Shown here: positions 1 through 11,477 of the stretch, piece by piece
Position numbering within the stretch: position 1 is the first letter of the stretch
How the letters are laid out: every line of letters begins with the position of its first letter
Assembly: GCA_904420095.1 (NCBI GenBank)
Contig: CAJFUB010000026.1
Coordinates: 1 to 64,000, forward strand
DNA from: an uncultured Clostridia bacterium
GTDB lineage: Bacteria > Bacillota > Clostridia > UBA1212 > UBA1255
Length of the DNA stretch: 64,000 nt
Direction: 5' to 3'
Notes under the pieces: generated by a model
The model's database searches: none
What the model was told of the DNA's origin: nothing
The model's input: only the letters and a program-made list of their open reading frames with translations
Translations under genes and position numbers: made by a program

Positions 1-45
1 GCCATGGCAAACGCCCTCCCCCCCTTGGCTTGCTCTGTCCTTCAT
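1..45 (-). CDS. possible 5' end of a divergent gene leaving the window
   Basis: On the minus strand an ATG at 45 follows a GGAGGGG ribosome-binding-like sequence at 52-58, and the reading frame is open to the left edge (15 codons, beginning MKDRASQGGE). Only the start is visible, so no family can be named. It could be a chance reading frame. The only support is the ribosome-binding site and the absence of any other gene in positions 1-395. Confidence 0.22.
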   Translation of the reverse strand, partial: MKDRASQGGEGVCHG

Positions 46-164
46 TTTACCCCTCCGGCCTCCCGCCGTCCGTCGAATTTTGACGAACCGATAAAAAATA
101 CGCTCGAAAACAAATTTGCCTTATCCATGCGGATTGAAATAGAAAAGAGAAACTTGAAAAATGT

Positions 165-193
165 TTGACATCTTGACATAAATGTGATATAGT
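165..193 (+). promoter_or_regulatory. sigma-A promoter of rpoBC
   Basis: A perfect -35 box TTGACA (165-170), a 17-bp spacer and a -10 box TATAGT (188-193) preceded by an extended -10 TGa. Transcription should begin near 200, leaving a leader of about 195 nt before rpoB. rpoB therefore has its own promoter here, with no rplJ-rplL visible immediately upstream. Confidence 0.85.
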
Positions 194-203
194 AACAAAC
201 TGC

Positions 204-228
204 GTTGTAATCTCCAATGGATTACAAC
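204..228 (+). promoter_or_regulatory. perfect hairpin at the 5' end of the rpoB leader
   Basis: GTTGTAATC (204-212) and GATTACAAC (220-228) form a perfect 9-bp inverted repeat with a 7-nt loop, just downstream of the predicted start of the rpoB transcript. It has no U tract, so it is not a terminator. It could be a 5'-end stabiliser or an operator. The rest of 229-380 shows no gene. Confidence 0.5.
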
Positions 229-395
229 CATATCTTGGCGTCTTATAATTTCATACACCAGATGTAGTGTATATGACGTATATATGAACTATTACGGGTG
301 GAATTATAACACGGATTCGTACAGTGTGCAATAGGTTTGCGGACAAGCTTCCGGAAGCGGCGGCCGCGGGAAAAAAGCATGAGGTGATTATCAAT

Positions 396-3300
396 ATGGT
401 GCATTCGGTAATGTACGGTCAGAACGAGAGGAAAAGCTATTCAAAGATTCAGGAAATTCTCGAGATGCCGAATCTGATAGCCGTTCAGAAAAGCTCCTAT
501 AAGCAGTTCCTGGACGAAGGTCTGAAAGAAGTTTTCAAGGATATTTCCCCAATCACCGATTACTCGGGAAATCTAATGTTGGAATTCGTAGATTATTATC
601 TCGAAAATAAGACAAATTATTCAATCGAAGAGTGTAAAGAAAGAGATGCGACCTATGCGTCTCCCCTGAAAGTACGTGTACGTGTTGTGGATAAAGAAAC
701 GGGCCTGATGAAAGAGGATGTGATTTATTTCGGAGAATTTCCTCTCATGACCGATAACGGCACCTTTATCATGAACGGCGCGGAGCGGGTAATCGTCAGC
801 CAGCTCGTTCGCTCACCCGGCGCCTATTTTGAAAAAAACTACGATAAGACAAAAGGAAAATACATTACCGCATCCACGCTGATCCCCAACAGAGGCGCAT
901 GGCTGGAAACGGAAATCGATTTCAGCGACGTAATTTATGTCAGGATAGACAGAAACAGAAAAATACCTGCCACAATCCTGCTCCGCGCCTTCGGGTTCAG
1001 CGACGACGCGAGCATATTGAATCTTTTTTCCGTATCCAGAGACGAGCTTGCACCCGAATACGCGGATGAAAACGACGACAGCATCGTCGACGAGCGTCTG
1101 CTGAACACGCTGCAGAAGGACGCCACGCAAAATACGGACGAGGCGTTGATTGAGATCTACAAAAAGCTTCGCCCGGGCGAGCCGGCTCTCGTGGAAAACG
1201 CGCGCTCGCTTTTGTACGGCATGTTTTTTGACGCAAAAAGATATGATCTTGCCAAGGTCGGCCGATATAAATTCAACAAGAAGCTTTCGCTTTCCTCTCA
1301 GATTGCGGGAAAAACGCTCGCGGCCGACGTAATCGACACGGCTACCGGAGAAATCCTTGCAAAAGCCGGCGAAGCCGTATCCGAGGAAAAAGCGCTCGAG
1401 ATCCAGAACAGCGGCATAAATACGGTAATCATTAACACGCCGTACCGCCCGGTCAAAATCATCGGAAACAACACCGTCGATATCACGAAATACGTGACGT
1501 TTGACGTCAAGGAATACGGCATTACCGAAAAAGTAAATTTTACGGTTCTCAGTGAAATTCTCGAAAAAGCAGAGGGCGACGAGGACGTTTTAAAGAAGGA
1601 AATTAAAGATCGCGCCAATGAATTGCAGCCTAAGCATTTGACGCTTGACGATATTCTGGCGTCGTTCAGCTATATTTTAAATCTCCAGTATGATCTGGGC
1701 GCTACCGACGATATTGACCATCTCGGCAACAGAAGAATCCGGTCGGTAGGAGAGCTTCTGCAAAACCAGTTCCGAATTGGGCTGTCCAGAATGGAACGGA
1801 TTGTACGGGAACGTATGGCGATGCAGGAGAAAGACGTCATCACGCCGCAGGCGCTGATCAACACGCGGCCCGTGACGGCGGCGATTAAGGAGTTTTTCGG
1901 ATCCAGCCAGCTTTCTCAATTTATGGATCAGACGAACCCCCTCGCCGAGCTGGCAAACAAAAGAAGACTCAGCGCGCTCGGCCCGGGAGGCCTTAATCGG
2001 GAACGCGCCACCTTTGACGTCCGCGACGTGCATTATTCTCATTACGGACGAATGTGTCCGATAGAAACACCGGAAGGTCCAAACATCGGTTTGATCGGCT
2101 CGCTAAGTACATATGCGAGAATCAACGAATACGGATTCATTGAGGCTCCATATAGAAAATACGATCCCAAAACAAAAACCGTTACGGACCAGATCGACTA
2201 TCTCATGGCGGATGAGGAAGACAAGTATATCGTTGCGCAGGCGAACGAGCCGCTGGACGAGGAAGGCCATTTTGTCAACCGGAAGGTCGTCTGCCGTTAT
2301 CGCGACGAGTTTATAGAGATCGAAAGCGACCGCGTTCATTATATGGACGTATCGCCCAAGCAGGTCGTTTCCGTCGCTGCGGCAATGATTCCGTTCCTGG
2401 AAAACGACGACGCCAGCCGCGCTCTGATGGGCTCGAACATGCAGCGTCAGGCTGTGCCGCTGCTTTGCGCAGAATCGCCGATTGTTGCAACGGGAATAGA
2501 ATATAAAGCGGCAAAGGACTCGGGCGCCGTCGTACTTGCGAAGCATTCCGGTACCGTTAAAGACGTAACCGGCAAATATATCACGATCGTACGCGAAGAC
2601 GGTACGGAGGACAAATACAATCTGCTGAAATACCTGCGCTCCAACCAGGGGACCTGTATCAACCAGAGACCGGTCGTGACCTTTGGGCAGAGCGTGAACG
2701 AAGGAGACGTCATTGCAGACGGTCCATCCACGGACAAAGGCGAAATCGCACTCGGGCGCAATGCGCTGATCGGCTTCATGACATGGGAAGGCTATAACTA
2801 CGAAGACGCCGTACTGATCAGCGAGAAGCTGGTGAAGGAAGACATTTACACCTCGATCCATATCGAGGAATACGAATGCGAGGCCAGGGATACCAAGCTC
2901 GGTCCGGAAGAAATCACCGCCGAGATCCCGCACGTCGGAGAAGACGCGCTTCGGATGCTTGATCCGAACGGCGTCGTTATCGTAGGTTCCGAGGTTCATG
3001 CCGGCGACATCCTGGTCGGTAAAGTAACGCCGAAGGGCGAAACCGAGCTGACCGCGGAAGAACGGCTGCTGCGCGCGATTTTCGGAGAAAAATCAAGAGA
3101 CGTTCGGGATACGTCGCTCAAGGTACCGCACGGAGAATCGGGAATCGTCGTCGACGTCAAAGAATTTACCAGAGAAAACGACGACGAGCTGGCGCCCGGC
3201 GTCAACCGCATGGTTCGCGTTTACATCGCGCAGAAGAGAAAGCTCTCGGTAGGAGATAAAATGGCGGGACGCCACGGAAACAAAGGCGTTATTTCCAGAA

Positions 3301-4211
3301 TTTTACCGGAAGAGGATATGCCGTTCCTGCCGGACGGTACTCCGCTTGAAATCGTATTGAACCCGCTCGGCGTTCCGTCGCGAATGAATATCGGGCAGGT
3401 GCTCGAGGTCCATCTGGGATACGCGGCAAAAGCGCTTGGCTGGAAAATTGCCACGCCTGTATTTGACGGCGCTTCCGAACACGACATCATAGAAACGTTG
3501 AAACTTGCCGGCAAAAGCCCGGACGGAAAGACGATCCTATACGACGGACGCACGGGAGAACCCTTTGATAACCCCGTTACGGTAGGTTATATGTATTACC
3601 TCAAGCTGCACCATCTTGTCGACGACAAAATCCATGCGCGTTCTACGGGACCGTACTCGCTCGTAACACAGCAGCCGCTGGGCGGAAAAGCGCAATTCGG
3701 CGGTCAGCGGTTCGGAGAGATGGAGGTCTGGGCGCTGGAGGCATATGGCGCGGCGTATACGCTCCAGGAAATTCTGACGATTAAGTCGGACGATACGATC
3801 GGACGCGTTAAGACGTACGAGGCGATCGTCAAGGGCGAGAACGTTCCGGAGCCGGGCATCCCCGAATCCTTCAAGGTTCTTGTAAAAGAGCTCCAGAGCC
3901 TGGCGCTTGACGTACGGATCTTCATGGAAGACAATACGGAAATCCCGCTTAAGGAAGCGGAAGAGGATTATATCAAAAATCCGGATAAATACAGAACGAA
4001 AAAAGACGTATATAATCCGGACTTCCAGAATTTTACGGATGAATCTGGAGAAATCTTCATGTCCGGCGATATGGACTCGCAGGACGACGTTCTTCATGAC
4101 GACGAATTTGAAGATGCCGCCGATGCGGAAATAGAAGATTTCGAGGAAGGAGAAGCAAATCTCGACGCAGATGTGTTCGACGCCATTTCGGATGATACCG
4201 ATCTGGAATAA
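396..4211 (+). CDS. rpoB: DNA-directed RNA polymerase subunit beta
   Basis: Catalytic beta subunit of RNA polymerase, about 1271 residues, the usual size in Clostridia. I chose ATG 396 because GAGGTGAT (381-388) lies 7 nt upstream and the protein then starts [19 protein letters not shown], matching the family; the frame is open to a GTG at 324, but the added residues look non-conserved. The rifampicin-binding segment (about residues 505-545), fork loop and C-terminal clamp sequences ([18 protein letters not shown]) are present. In the rifampicin segment the residue equivalent to E. coli His526 is Asn521 (codon AAC 1956-1958), while Asp516 and Ser531 equivalents are kept. The C-terminus is an acidic tail. 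rpoC follows after 15 nt and the two are surely cotranscribed. Confidence 0.98.
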   Translation: MVHSVMYGQNERKSYSKIQEILEMPNLIAVQKSSYKQFLDEGLKEVFKDISPITDYSGNLMLEFVDYYLENKTNYSIEECKERDATYASPLKVRVRVVDKETGLMKEDVIYFGEFPLMTDNGTFIMNGAERVIVSQLVRSPGAYFEKNYDKTKGKYITASTLIPNRGAWLETEIDFSDVIYVRIDRNRKIPATILLRAFGFSDDASILNLFSVSRDELAPEYADENDDSIVDERLLNTLQKDATQNTDEALIEIYKKLRPGEPALVENARSLLYGMFFDAKRYDLAKVGRYKFNKKLSLSSQIAGKTLAADVIDTATGEILAKAGEAVSEEKALEIQNSGINTVIINTPYRPVKIIGNNTVDITKYVTFDVKEYGITEKVNFTVLSEILEKAEGDEDVLKKEIKDRANELQPKHLTLDDILASFSYILNLQYDLGATDDIDHLGNRRIRSVGELLQNQFRIGLSRMERIVRERMAMQEKDVITPQALINTRPVTAAIKEFFGSSQLSQFMDQTNPLAELANKRRLSALGPGGLNRERATFDVRDVHYSHYGRMCPIETPEGPNIGLIGSLSTYARINEYGFIEAPYRKYDPKTKTVTDQIDYLMADEEDKYIVAQANEPLDEEGHFVNRKVVCRYRDEFIEIESDRVHYMDVSPKQVVSVAAAMIPFLENDDASRALMGSNMQRQAVPLLCAESPIVATGIEYKAAKDSGAVVLAKHSGTVKDVTGKYITIVREDGTEDKYNLLKYLRSNQGTCINQRPVVTFGQSVNEGDVIADGPSTDKGEIALGRNALIGFMTWEGYNYEDAVLISEKLVKEDIYTSIHIEEYECEARDTKLGPEEITAEIPHVGEDALRMLDPNGVVIVGSEVHAGDILVGKVTPKGETELTAEERLLRAIFGEKSRDVRDTSLKVPHGESGIVVDVKEFTRENDDELAPGVNRMVRVYIAQKRKLSVGDKMAGRHGNKGVISRILPEEDMPFLPDGTPLEIVLNPLGVPSRMNIGQVLEVHLGYAAKALGWKIATPVFDGASEHDIIETLKLAGKSPDGKTILYDGRTGEPFDNPVTVGYMYYLKLHHLVDDKIHARSTGPYSLVTQQPLGGKAQFGGQRFGEMEVWALEAYGAAYTLQEILTIKSDDTIGRVKTYEAIVKGENVPEPGIPESFKVLVKELQSLALDVRIFMEDNTEIPLKEAEEDYIKNPDKYRTKKDVYNPDFQNFTDESGEIFMSGDMDSQDDVLHDDEFEDAADAEIEDFEEGEANLDADVFDAISDDTDLE

Positions 4212-4226
4212 TTCGGAGTAAGGAGC

Positions 4227-7200
4227 GTGCAGTTAGAAATGATAGATTTTAATAATTTCGATTCCATACAGATCGGGCTGGCCTCGCCGGAGACGATACT
4301 CAAATGGTCTCACGGAGAGGTAAAAAAGCCCGAAACCATTAACTACAGGACGCTGAAGCCCGAAAAGGACGGATTGTTCTGCGAAAGGATTTTCGGACCG
4401 ACAAAGGATGGAGAATGCCACTGCGGCAAATACAAAAAGAACCGCTACAGGGGGATCGTATGCGATAAATGCGGCGTGGAGGTTACGAGCTCTAAGGTGC
4501 GGCGTACCCGCATGGGGCATATCGAGCTTGCCGCTCCGGTGTCACATATCTGGTTTTTCCGGGGAATCCCGAGCAGAATGGGTTTGATTCTGGATATGGC
4601 GCCTCGCGCGCTTGAGAAGGTTCTTTATTTTGCGGCATACGTCGTAATCGATCCGGGCACGACCGCCCTTGCCTATAAACAGGTATTGACCGAGAGAGAA
4701 TACAGAGAAGCGATCGAAACGTACGGCTATCAGCGTTTCCAGGCGCAGATGGGCGCCGAAGCGATCCAGAAGCTGCTGCATGACGTTAACCTCGACGAGC
4801 TTTCCGAGGAACTCCGGGCGGAAGTCGATCGGCTTACGGAAAACGAAAAGGAAAAAGGCGGCCAGACGGTCAGTCAGAAAAAAATGCGCCTGATCAAGAG
4901 GCTGGAGGTAGTCGAGGCCTTTCGCCAGTCCCATAATAAACCGGAATGGATGATTCTTTCCGTGATTCCTGTCATTCCTCCGGATCTGCGCCCTATGGTG
5001 CAGCTGGATGGCGGCAGGTTTGCCACCTCGGATCTGAACGATCTTTACCGGCGCGTTATCAACAGAAATAACAGATTAAGAAGGCTCCAGGAGCTCCGGG
5101 CGCCTGATATCATCGTCCGAAATGAAAAGAGAATGCTTCAGGAGGCCGTAGACGCCCTTCTGGACAACGGACGCAGAGGCAGACCTGTAACGGGCCCCAA
5201 TACGCGGCCTCTGAAATCGCTATCCGATATGCTGCGCGGAAAGCAGGGCAGATTCCGTCAGAATCTGCTGGGAAAACGCGTCGATTACTCCGGCCGAAGC
5301 GTTATCGTCGTAGGACCGGAGCTGAAGATCTATCAGTGCGGCCTTCCGAAAGAAATGGCGCTCGAGCTGTTTAAGCCGTTTGTAATGAGAAAGCTCGTCA
5401 ATGATGGGAAAGCGCAGAATATCAAGAGCGCGCGGAAAATGGTAGATCGCGTGCGGCCGGAGGTCTGGGATATTCTGGAGGATATTATCAAAGAGCATCC
5501 CGTTTTGCTGAACAGAGCGCCGACGCTTCACCGGCTGGGAATTCAAGCGTTTGAGCCTGTGCTCGTGGAGGGCCGCGCGCTGCGTCTTCATCCGCTTGTT
5601 TGTACGGCGTACAATGCGGACTTTGACGGAGACCAGATGGCCGTCCATGTTCCTCTGTCTGCAGAAGCGCAGGCCGAGGCCAGAATCCTTATGCTGTCTG
5701 CAAACAATCTGCTTGCACCGAAAGACGGCAAGCCGATCACGGTTCCCACGCAGGATATGGTTCTGGGCAGCTACTACCTGACGCTCGAGAAAAATAAAGA
5801 TTATACGAACGCTCCTGTGTTCGCGTCGTATGACGAGGCGAAAATGGCGTACGATACAGGCAGAATCGATCTTCACACCGCCATTATCGTAAGACGGTTC
5901 GGCGAGTTTGAGGGCCGCCCGATTACGCAGCGGCTCAACACGACGATCGGAAAGCTGATTTTCAACGACGCCATCCCGCAGGATCTCGGCTTTGTTGACC
6001 GGACAAAGCGGGAAAACGTGCTTTCGCTTGAAATTGATAAGCTCGTAAAGAAGAGCACGCTCGGGGAAATCCTCGACAAATGCATCAAGGTTCACGGTCT
6101 TACGGAAACGGCCGTCGTACTCGACAAAATCAAAGCGCTGGGTTATAAATACTCTACAAAGGGCGCGATTACCGTAGGAATCGAGGATATTATCGTTCCG
6201 CCGGAGAAACAGCAGCTCATCGAAGAAACCGATAAGCTTGTTGACAAAATCGTGAAGCAGTACAGAAGAGGCCTGATCACGGAGGAGGAGCGCTATAACA
6301 ACGTCATTAAAGCGTGGACTGAAACGATTGAAAAGCTCACTGCAATCCTGAAGAAGAACATGGGCGAATACAATCCTATTAACATGATGAGCGACTCCGG
6401 AGCCCGAGGCAACATCAACCAGATCAAACAGCTCGCCGGAATGCGCGGACTGATGACGGATACCTCGGGAAAATCGATTGAAATCCCGATCAAGGCAAAT
6501 TTCCGTGAGGGACTTGACGTTCTGGAGTTTTTCATTTCCAGCCACGGCACCAGAAAGACGCTTTCGGATACGGCTCTGAGAACGGCCGACTCTGGTTATC
6601 TGACAAGGCGTCTTGTCGACGTCAGCCAGGAAGTCATTATCCGGGAACGCGACTGCGGCACGGAGGACTATATTGAAATTTCCGCTATTGAAAACAGCGA
6701 TGCAAAAGAGCAGGGGCCGATCGTTCCGCTGGAAGCACGGATTTCCGGACGTTACCCCGCGGAAGAAATCAGAGATCCCAAAACGGGCGAGCTGCTTGCG
6801 GATCGCGACACGCTGATTACAGAAGAGCTTGCCGAAAAAATCGTAGCCGCCGGATACACCAGCGTCAAGATCCGTTCGGTACTGACCTGCCGCTGCCAGC
6901 ACGGCGTCTGCGCAAAATGCTACGGCTCAAATCTCGCAACGAACGAGGAATGCAACGTTGGAGACGCGGTCGGAATCATTGCGGCACAGTCGATCGGAGA
7001 GCCCGGTACGCAGCTTACCATGCGTACGTTCCACACGGGCGGCGTCGCAACGGCAGATGACATTACACAAGGTCTCCCGAGAGTAGAGGAACTGTTCGAA
7101 GCTAGGAAGCCGAAAGGAAATGCTACGATATCCGAGCTCGACGGCGTCGTTTCGATCGGAGAATCCGGTAAAAAGAAAGAAGTAACCGTAACGGCTGAGG

Positions 7201-8000
7201 ACGGAACCTCCGCATCCTATACGTTTGTAACGGGAACGAATCTCCGGGTACAGGAGGGCGATACCGTCCGGAAGGGCGACATGCTGGTCGGCGGATCGAT
7301 CAATCCGCATGATATTCTGCGTATCGTAGGCATTACAGGCGTACAGAACTATATTATCGAAGAGGTACAAAAGGTATATAATATGCAGGGCGTTAAAATC
7401 AACGACCGTCATATCGAAGTCATTGTGCGGCAAATGCTCCGCAAGGTAAAAATCGATGACGCCGGAGACACGACGCTTCTGCCCGGCAGCATGGTCGACC
7501 TTTCTGTCTTTAATGCCGAAAACGAGAAAATGAGAGAGGAAGGGAAAAAGGAAGCTGTTGGAAGCAGAGCGCTCCTCGGAATTACAAAAGCGTCTCTTGC
7601 CACGGAATCGTTCCTTTCTGCCGCGTCCTTCCAGGAAACAACGCGCGTCCTTACCGAAGCCGCGATCAAGAGCAAGCGCGATCCGCTTCTCGGCCTGAAG
7701 GAAAATGTCATTATCGGAAAACTCATTCCGGCCGGTACAGGTATGAGCCGCTACAAAGATATTGATATTGAGGTAGAGGCGCTCCAAAGAAAGCCGGGAG
7801 AAGAATTGCCGTATCAGGGAGGAGAAAAGGCGGCGCGTGTATATGCTTCGGGAGAAGAACTGTTTCAGGATGAATCCGGAGAGCAGGATGCCGCGGAGCA
7901 TACGGTTCTAGTGCGTGACGCGGAGGATAAGACGTATTTTGACACAATCGACGGCGATATTTATCTGGACGATGACAATGATCCCGACGATGAGACGTAA
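4227..8000 (+). CDS. rpoC: DNA-directed RNA polymerase subunit beta'
   Basis: Largest subunit of RNA polymerase, 1257 residues. Visible landmarks are the N-terminal zinc-binding motif (CHCGKYKK...CDKCG, about residues 66-85), the catalytic magnesium site [14 protein letters not shown] (about 465), the trigger-loop/bridge-helix segment, and the second cysteine cluster [13 protein letters not shown] (about 890). The start is uncertain: GTG 4227 has GGAG 8 nt upstream, while ATG 4239 (4 codons later) has AAGGAG 13 nt upstream. The C-terminus is acidic, like that of RpoB. It ends 17 nt before the -35 box of the rpsL promoter. Confidence 0.98.
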   Translation: MQLEMIDFNNFDSIQIGLASPETILKWSHGEVKKPETINYRTLKPEKDGLFCERIFGPTKDGECHCGKYKKNRYRGIVCDKCGVEVTSSKVRRTRMGHIELAAPVSHIWFFRGIPSRMGLILDMAPRALEKVLYFAAYVVIDPGTTALAYKQVLTEREYREAIETYGYQRFQAQMGAEAIQKLLHDVNLDELSEELRAEVDRLTENEKEKGGQTVSQKKMRLIKRLEVVEAFRQSHNKPEWMILSVIPVIPPDLRPMVQLDGGRFATSDLNDLYRRVINRNNRLRRLQELRAPDIIVRNEKRMLQEAVDALLDNGRRGRPVTGPNTRPLKSLSDMLRGKQGRFRQNLLGKRVDYSGRSVIVVGPELKIYQCGLPKEMALELFKPFVMRKLVNDGKAQNIKSARKMVDRVRPEVWDILEDIIKEHPVLLNRAPTLHRLGIQAFEPVLVEGRALRLHPLVCTAYNADFDGDQMAVHVPLSAEAQAEARILMLSANNLLAPKDGKPITVPTQDMVLGSYYLTLEKNKDYTNAPVFASYDEAKMAYDTGRIDLHTAIIVRRFGEFEGRPITQRLNTTIGKLIFNDAIPQDLGFVDRTKRENVLSLEIDKLVKKSTLGEILDKCIKVHGLTETAVVLDKIKALGYKYSTKGAITVGIEDIIVPPEKQQLIEETDKLVDKIVKQYRRGLITEEERYNNVIKAWTETIEKLTAILKKNMGEYNPINMMSDSGARGNINQIKQLAGMRGLMTDTSGKSIEIPIKANFREGLDVLEFFISSHGTRKTLSDTALRTADSGYLTRRLVDVSQEVIIRERDCGTEDYIEISAIENSDAKEQGPIVPLEARISGRYPAEEIRDPKTGELLADRDTLITEELAEKIVAAGYTSVKIRSVLTCRCQHGVCAKCYGSNLATNEECNVGDAVGIIAAQSIGEPGTQLTMRTFHTGGVATADDITQGLPRVEELFEARKPKGNATISELDGVVSIGESGKKKEVTVTAEDGTSASYTFVTGTNLRVQEGDTVRKGDMLVGGSINPHDILRIVGITGVQNYIIEEVQKVYNMQGVKINDRHIEVIVRQMLRKVKIDDAGDTTLLPGSMVDLSVFNAENEKMREEGKKEAVGSRALLGITKASLATESFLSAASFQETTRVLTEAAIKSKRDPLLGLKENVIIGKLIPAGTGMSRYKDIDIEVEALQRKPGEELPYQGGEKAARVYASGEELFQDESGEQDAAEHTVLVRDAEDKTYFDTIDGDIYLDDDNDPDDET

Positions 8001-8017
8001 AATTCCCCAAAACAGTG

Positions 8018-8046
8018 TTGACAAGCTTACAGCACTGATGTAGAAT
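8018..8046 (+). promoter_or_regulatory. sigma-A promoter of the rpsL-rpsG-fusA operon
   Basis: TTGACA (8018-8023), a 17-bp spacer and TAGAAT (8041-8046), just behind the rpoC stop. It would give the ribosomal protein operon a start of its own, about 80 nt before rpsL. Confidence 0.75.
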
Positions 8047-8132
8047 AACAAGGCTTATGCGATTTGGACGAATGATTCGTTCAAATCGTGTTTGCGTGTT
8101 ATACAATGAATCTGAACGGAGGTGAAAGAGAA

Positions 8133-8555
8133 ATGCCGACATTTAACCAATTGGTTCGGAAAGGCCGACAGACGATCGAGAAAAAATCCACTTCTCCCGC
8201 GCTGCAGAAGGGTTTCAACAGCTTGACCAAAAGAAGCACTGACATCAGCAGCCCTCAGAAAAGAGGCGTATGCTCCGTCGTGAGAACGGTCACGCCGAAA
8301 AAACCGAATTCCGCTTTGAGAAAGATTGCAAGAGTTCGTCTTACGAACGGTATGGAAGTGACCGCGTATATTCCCGGTATTGGACATAATCTGCAGGAGC
8401 ACAGCGTTGTTCTGATCAGAGGCGGAAGAGTCAAGGACCTGCCGGGCGTCAGATACCATATCATCAGAGGCACGCTCGATACGGCCGGTGTAAATAACCG
8501 GATGCAGGGCAGATCAAAATACGGTGCAAAAGTACCGAAAGCTGCGAAAAAATAA
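8133..8555 (+). CDS. rpsL: 30S ribosomal protein S12
   Basis: S12 of the small subunit decoding centre, 140 residues. ATG 8133 follows a strong ribosome-binding site GGAGGTGAAAG (8118-8128) and gives the expected start [13 protein letters not shown]; the longer upstream frame is rejected. The decoding loop [11 protein letters not shown] carries the wild-type Lys of streptomycin-sensitive bacteria, and the second site GRVKDLPGV is also wild type, including the Asp that RimO methylthiolates in some species. First gene of the str operon. Confidence 0.98.
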   Translation: MPTFNQLVRKGRQTIEKKSTSPALQKGFNSLTKRSTDISSPQKRGVCSVVRTVTPKKPNSALRKIARVRLTNGMEVTAYIPGIGHNLQEHSVVLIRGGRVKDLPGVRYHIIRGTLDTAGVNNRMQGRSKYGAKVPKAAKK

Positions 8556-8635
8556 TATTTTACCGGATCGCCGGTGATTCATATAGATTTTTCATCTTAC
8601 AGCGTGATATATCTTATGAACGGTGCCGGCATGAA

Positions 8636-8655
8636 CTGCTTCGAAAGAGAAGCAG
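8636..8655 (+). promoter_or_regulatory. intercistronic hairpin between rpsL and rpsG
   Basis: CTGCTTC (8636-8642) and GAAGCAG (8649-8655) form a perfect 7-bp stem closed by a GAAAGA loop, about 40 nt before rpsG. In E. coli, S7 represses the str operon by binding the rpsL-rpsG gap. This structure is in the same place, but I have no evidence that it has the same role. Confidence 0.4.
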
Positions 8656-8696
8656 AGTACCAGATGATTATTTATCATTAAAAGGAGGGAAGTTAA

Positions 8697-9167
8697 ATGC
8701 CTAGAAAGGGATATATTGCGAAGCGAGAGGTTCTGCCTGACCCGATCTACAACGATCAGGTCGTAACGAAGCTTATTAACAATATCATGCTCGACGGCAA
8801 AAAAGGCGTCGCCCAGAGAATTTGCTATGATGCGTTTGATATCATACGAGAGAAAACGGGCAAAGAACCGCTCGAGGTTTTTAAGGAAGCGCTCAATAAT
8901 ATTATGCCCCAGCTGGAAGTCAAGGCCAGGCGTGTAGGCGGTGCTACGTACCAGGTTCCGATGGAGGTCCGTCCGGAACGCCGTCAGGCGCTCGGACTGA
9001 GATGGATCGTAGCTTTCGCACGGAAGAGAAGCGAAAGAACGATGGCGGAACGTCTGGCAGCGGAGCTGCTGGATGCGCTCAACAATGCAGGCGGGGCAGT
9101 CAGAAGAAAAGAAGACATGCACAAAATGGCGGAAGCAAACCGTGCTTTTGCCCATTATCGCTGGTAA
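8697..9167 (+). CDS. rpsG: 30S ribosomal protein S7
   Basis: S7 nucleates assembly of the 30S head by binding 16S rRNA. 156 residues, the normal length. It starts [18 protein letters not shown] after an AAAGGAGG ribosome-binding site ending near 8689, and ends with the family-typical RAFAHYRW. It lies 141 nt after rpsL and 117 nt before fusA, in the standard str order. Confidence 0.98.
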   Translation: MPRKGYIAKREVLPDPIYNDQVVTKLINNIMLDGKKGVAQRICYDAFDIIREKTGKEPLEVFKEALNNIMPQLEVKARRVGGATYQVPMEVRPERRQALGLRWIVAFARKRSERTMAERLAAELLDALNNAGGAVRRKEDMHKMAEANRAFAHYRW

Positions 9168-9230
9168 TTTCTACCTGCCGTACGATTGGCCTTAAGAGGC
9201 GCCGGCCTTGCAGAGACCACGCGTACGAGC

Positions 9231-9244
9231 GGCGGCGCGCCGCC
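9231..9244 (+). repeat. GC-only palindrome in the rpsG-fusA gap
   Basis: GGCGGCGCGCCGCC is a perfect 14-bp palindrome 40 bp before the fusA start. Without a following T run it cannot be a standard terminator. It may fold into an RNA hairpin between rpsG and fusA that alters read-through or mRNA processing. Confidence 0.4.
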
Positions 9245-9284
9245 TGAGGGAAGGTTAGTTTTAAACGAAGGAATGGAGAAAATA

Positions 9285-11369
9285 ATGCCTAGAAAGTTTA
9301 GTTTGGAGAATACCAGAAATATAGGAATTATGGCTCATATTGACGCCGGCAAGACGACGACGACAGAAAGAATCCTGTTCTATACCGGGCGGACACACAA
9401 GATCGGAGAGGTTCACGACGGAGCAGCGACCATGGATTATATGGTTCAGGAGCAGGAAAGGGGAATCACAATCACTTCGGCCGCCACGACCGCGCAGTGG
9501 AAGAATACGAGGATTAACATCATCGATACTCCCGGGCACGTGGATTTTACCGTCGAGGTGGAGCGTTCGCTGCGTGTCCTTGACGGAAGCGTCACGCTGT
9601 TCTGCGCGAAAGGCGGTGTGGAACCCCAGTCTGAAACGGTTTGGAGGCAGGCCGACAAGTATGGTGTTCCCCGCATGGGCTATGTAAACAAAATGGATAT
9701 TATGGGCGCCGATTTCTTCCGCTGTGTGGATATGATTCGGAACCGGCTGGGAGCAAACGCCGTTCCCATTCAGCTGCCGATCGGCAAGGAGGATTCGTTT
9801 ACCGGAATCATCGATCTGGTAAACATGGACGCGCATATCTATAAGGATGAGCTGGGCACGAAAGTCGATATCGAGCCGATCCCTGCCGATATGGCGGAGC
9901 TTGCGGCGGAATACCGCGAACAGCTTCTTGAGGCTGTTGCGGATCAGGACGACGAAGTGATGGCCAAATATCTCGAGGGTGAGGAAATTACGGTGGAAGA
10001 GCTCAAAAGAGTAATCCGGAAGGCGACGATCGCTGTAAAAATGATTCCGGTCCTCTGCGGATCTTCCTACAGGAACAAAGGTGTTCAGCAGCTGCTGGAT
10101 GCAATTGTGGACTATATGCCTGCGCCCACGGATATTCCTTCCATTAAAGGTGTCATACCGGGAACGGAGACGGAAGAATTCCGCCATTCCAGTGACGAAG
10201 AGCCGTTTTCGGCGCTCGCGTTTAAAATTGTGACGGATCCTTTCGTGGGTAAGCTTTGCTTCTTCCGCGTATATTCCGGTACTCTTGAGGCCGGCTCCTA
10301 CGTGTATAACGCGACAAAGGGCAAAAAAGAACGGATCGGCCGAATCGTGCAGATGCACGCGAACCACAGAGAAGAGATTTCCAGCGTCTATGCCGGAGAT
10401 ATTGCGGCTGCGGTCGGGCTGAAGGACACGACTACGGGAGACACGCTTTGCGATGAGACACAGCCCATCGTACTGGAAACGATGGAATTCCCTGAGCCGG
10501 TTATCTCGGTAGCGGTTGAACCGAAAACGAAGGCCGGGCAGGAGAAAATGAGCATAGCGCTTCAGAAGCTCTCCGAGGAGGATCCTACCTTCAAAGTCCG
10601 TACCGATCACGAAACGGGGCAGACGATTATATCCGGAATGGGAGAGCTGCATCTTGAGATCATCGTAGACAGACTGCTGCGAGAGTTCAAGGTAGAGGCA
10701 AACGTAGGCAATCCGCAGGTTGCGTATAAAGAAGGGATCCGCAAGGCGGTACGCCAGGAAGGAAAATTCGTCCGTCAGTCCGGAGGCCGCGGCCAGTACG
10801 GTCACTGCGTTATCGAAGTGGAACCGCTTGAAAGAGGCAAGGGCTATGAGTTTGTCAACAAGATCGTGGGCGGCGTAATTCCGAAGGAATATATCGGCCC
10901 TGTTGATCAGGGAATCCAGGAAGCGCTCCAGAGCGGGATTCTCGGCGGCTATCCCGTCGTAGACGTCAAGGTAACGCTTGTAGACGGTTCTTATCATGAG
11001 GTCGACTCTTCGGAAATGGCCTTTAAGATCGCCGGCTCCATGGCTATTAAGGAAGCCTGCAAAAAGGCGGATCCAGTTCTGCTTGAGCCTATCATGAAGG
11101 TAAGCGTAAACGTACCGGAGGAATATCTCGGAGACATCATTGGTTCTATCAGTTCCAAACGCGGCAAGATTGAAGGAATGGAAGACGTTGCGGGCAATAA
11201 AGTTATTTCGGCGCTGTGTCCGCTGGCGGAAATGTTCGGATATACGACTTCGCTTCGCTCCATCACGCAGGGAAGAGGTTCGTTCATTATGGAACCAAGT
11301 CATTATGAGGAAGTTCCGAAGAGCGTACAGGAAGCGGTTATCAAGCAGAGAAACGCCGAGAACGCCTGA
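9285..11369 (+). CDS. fusA: elongation factor G
   Basis: GTPase that drives ribosomal translocation and, with RRF, recycling. 694 residues. ATG 9285 has GGAG 6 nt upstream and gives the expected [20 protein letters not shown]; the 33 codons upstream in frame are not family-like. G1 [11 protein letters not shown]2 RGITI, G3 DTPGHVDF and G4 NKMD are all present in the first 150 residues, followed by the four downstream domains with no break. Third gene of the str operon, with tuf next under an added promoter. Confidence 0.98.
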   Translation: MPRKFSLENTRNIGIMAHIDAGKTTTTERILFYTGRTHKIGEVHDGAATMDYMVQEQERGITITSAATTAQWKNTRINIIDTPGHVDFTVEVERSLRVLDGSVTLFCAKGGVEPQSETVWRQADKYGVPRMGYVNKMDIMGADFFRCVDMIRNRLGANAVPIQLPIGKEDSFTGIIDLVNMDAHIYKDELGTKVDIEPIPADMAELAAEYREQLLEAVADQDDEVMAKYLEGEEITVEELKRVIRKATIAVKMIPVLCGSSYRNKGVQQLLDAIVDYMPAPTDIPSIKGVIPGTETEEFRHSSDEEPFSALAFKIVTDPFVGKLCFFRVYSGTLEAGSYVYNATKGKKERIGRIVQMHANHREEISSVYAGDIAAAVGLKDTTTGDTLCDETQPIVLETMEFPEPVISVAVEPKTKAGQEKMSIALQKLSEEDPTFKVRTDHETGQTIISGMGELHLEIIVDRLLREFKVEANVGNPQVAYKEGIRKAVRQEGKFVRQSGGRGQYGHCVIEVEPLERGKGYEFVNKIVGGVIPKEYIGPVDQGIQEALQSGILGGYPVVDVKVTLVDGSYHEVDSSEMAFKIAGSMAIKEACKKADPVLLEPIMKVSVNVPEEYLGDIIGSISSKRGKIEGMEDVAGNKVISALCPLAEMFGYTTSLRSITQGRGSFIMEPSHYEEVPKSVQEAVIKQRNAENA

Positions 11370-11388
11370 TTCGGGCCGAAATTTATAC

Positions 11389-11417
11389 TTGCAAAACAAG
11401 GGGAAAAAGTGTAATAT
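11389..11417 (+). promoter_or_regulatory. promoter of tuf
   Basis: TTGCAA (11389-11394), 17-bp spacer, TAATAT (11412-11417), in the 108-nt gap between fusA and tuf. An extra promoter for tuf fits the high demand for EF-Tu. Confidence 0.65.
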
Positions 11418-11477
11418 ACCATAAGGACACGTTTTTTCTCATATTGATTAGGATATCTATTTAAGGAGGATTTAAAA

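Noticed and set aside
324-395. N-terminal extension of RpoB from GTG 324
   Set aside because: No ribosome-binding site, residues unlike the family, and a strong site with ATG at 396.
5220-6902. 560-codon open frame on the minus strand over rpoC
   Set aside because: Shadow of rpoC. No recognisable domain and no start signal.
8564-8578. ACCGG/CCGGT hairpin after rpsL
   Set aside because: Only 5 bp and no T run; not a terminator.
9261-11399. 712-codon open frame on the minus strand over fusA
   Set aside because: It mirrors the codon structure of fusA, has no ribosome-binding site or family motifs, and is Arg/Phe-rich like other shadow frames of GC-rich genes.
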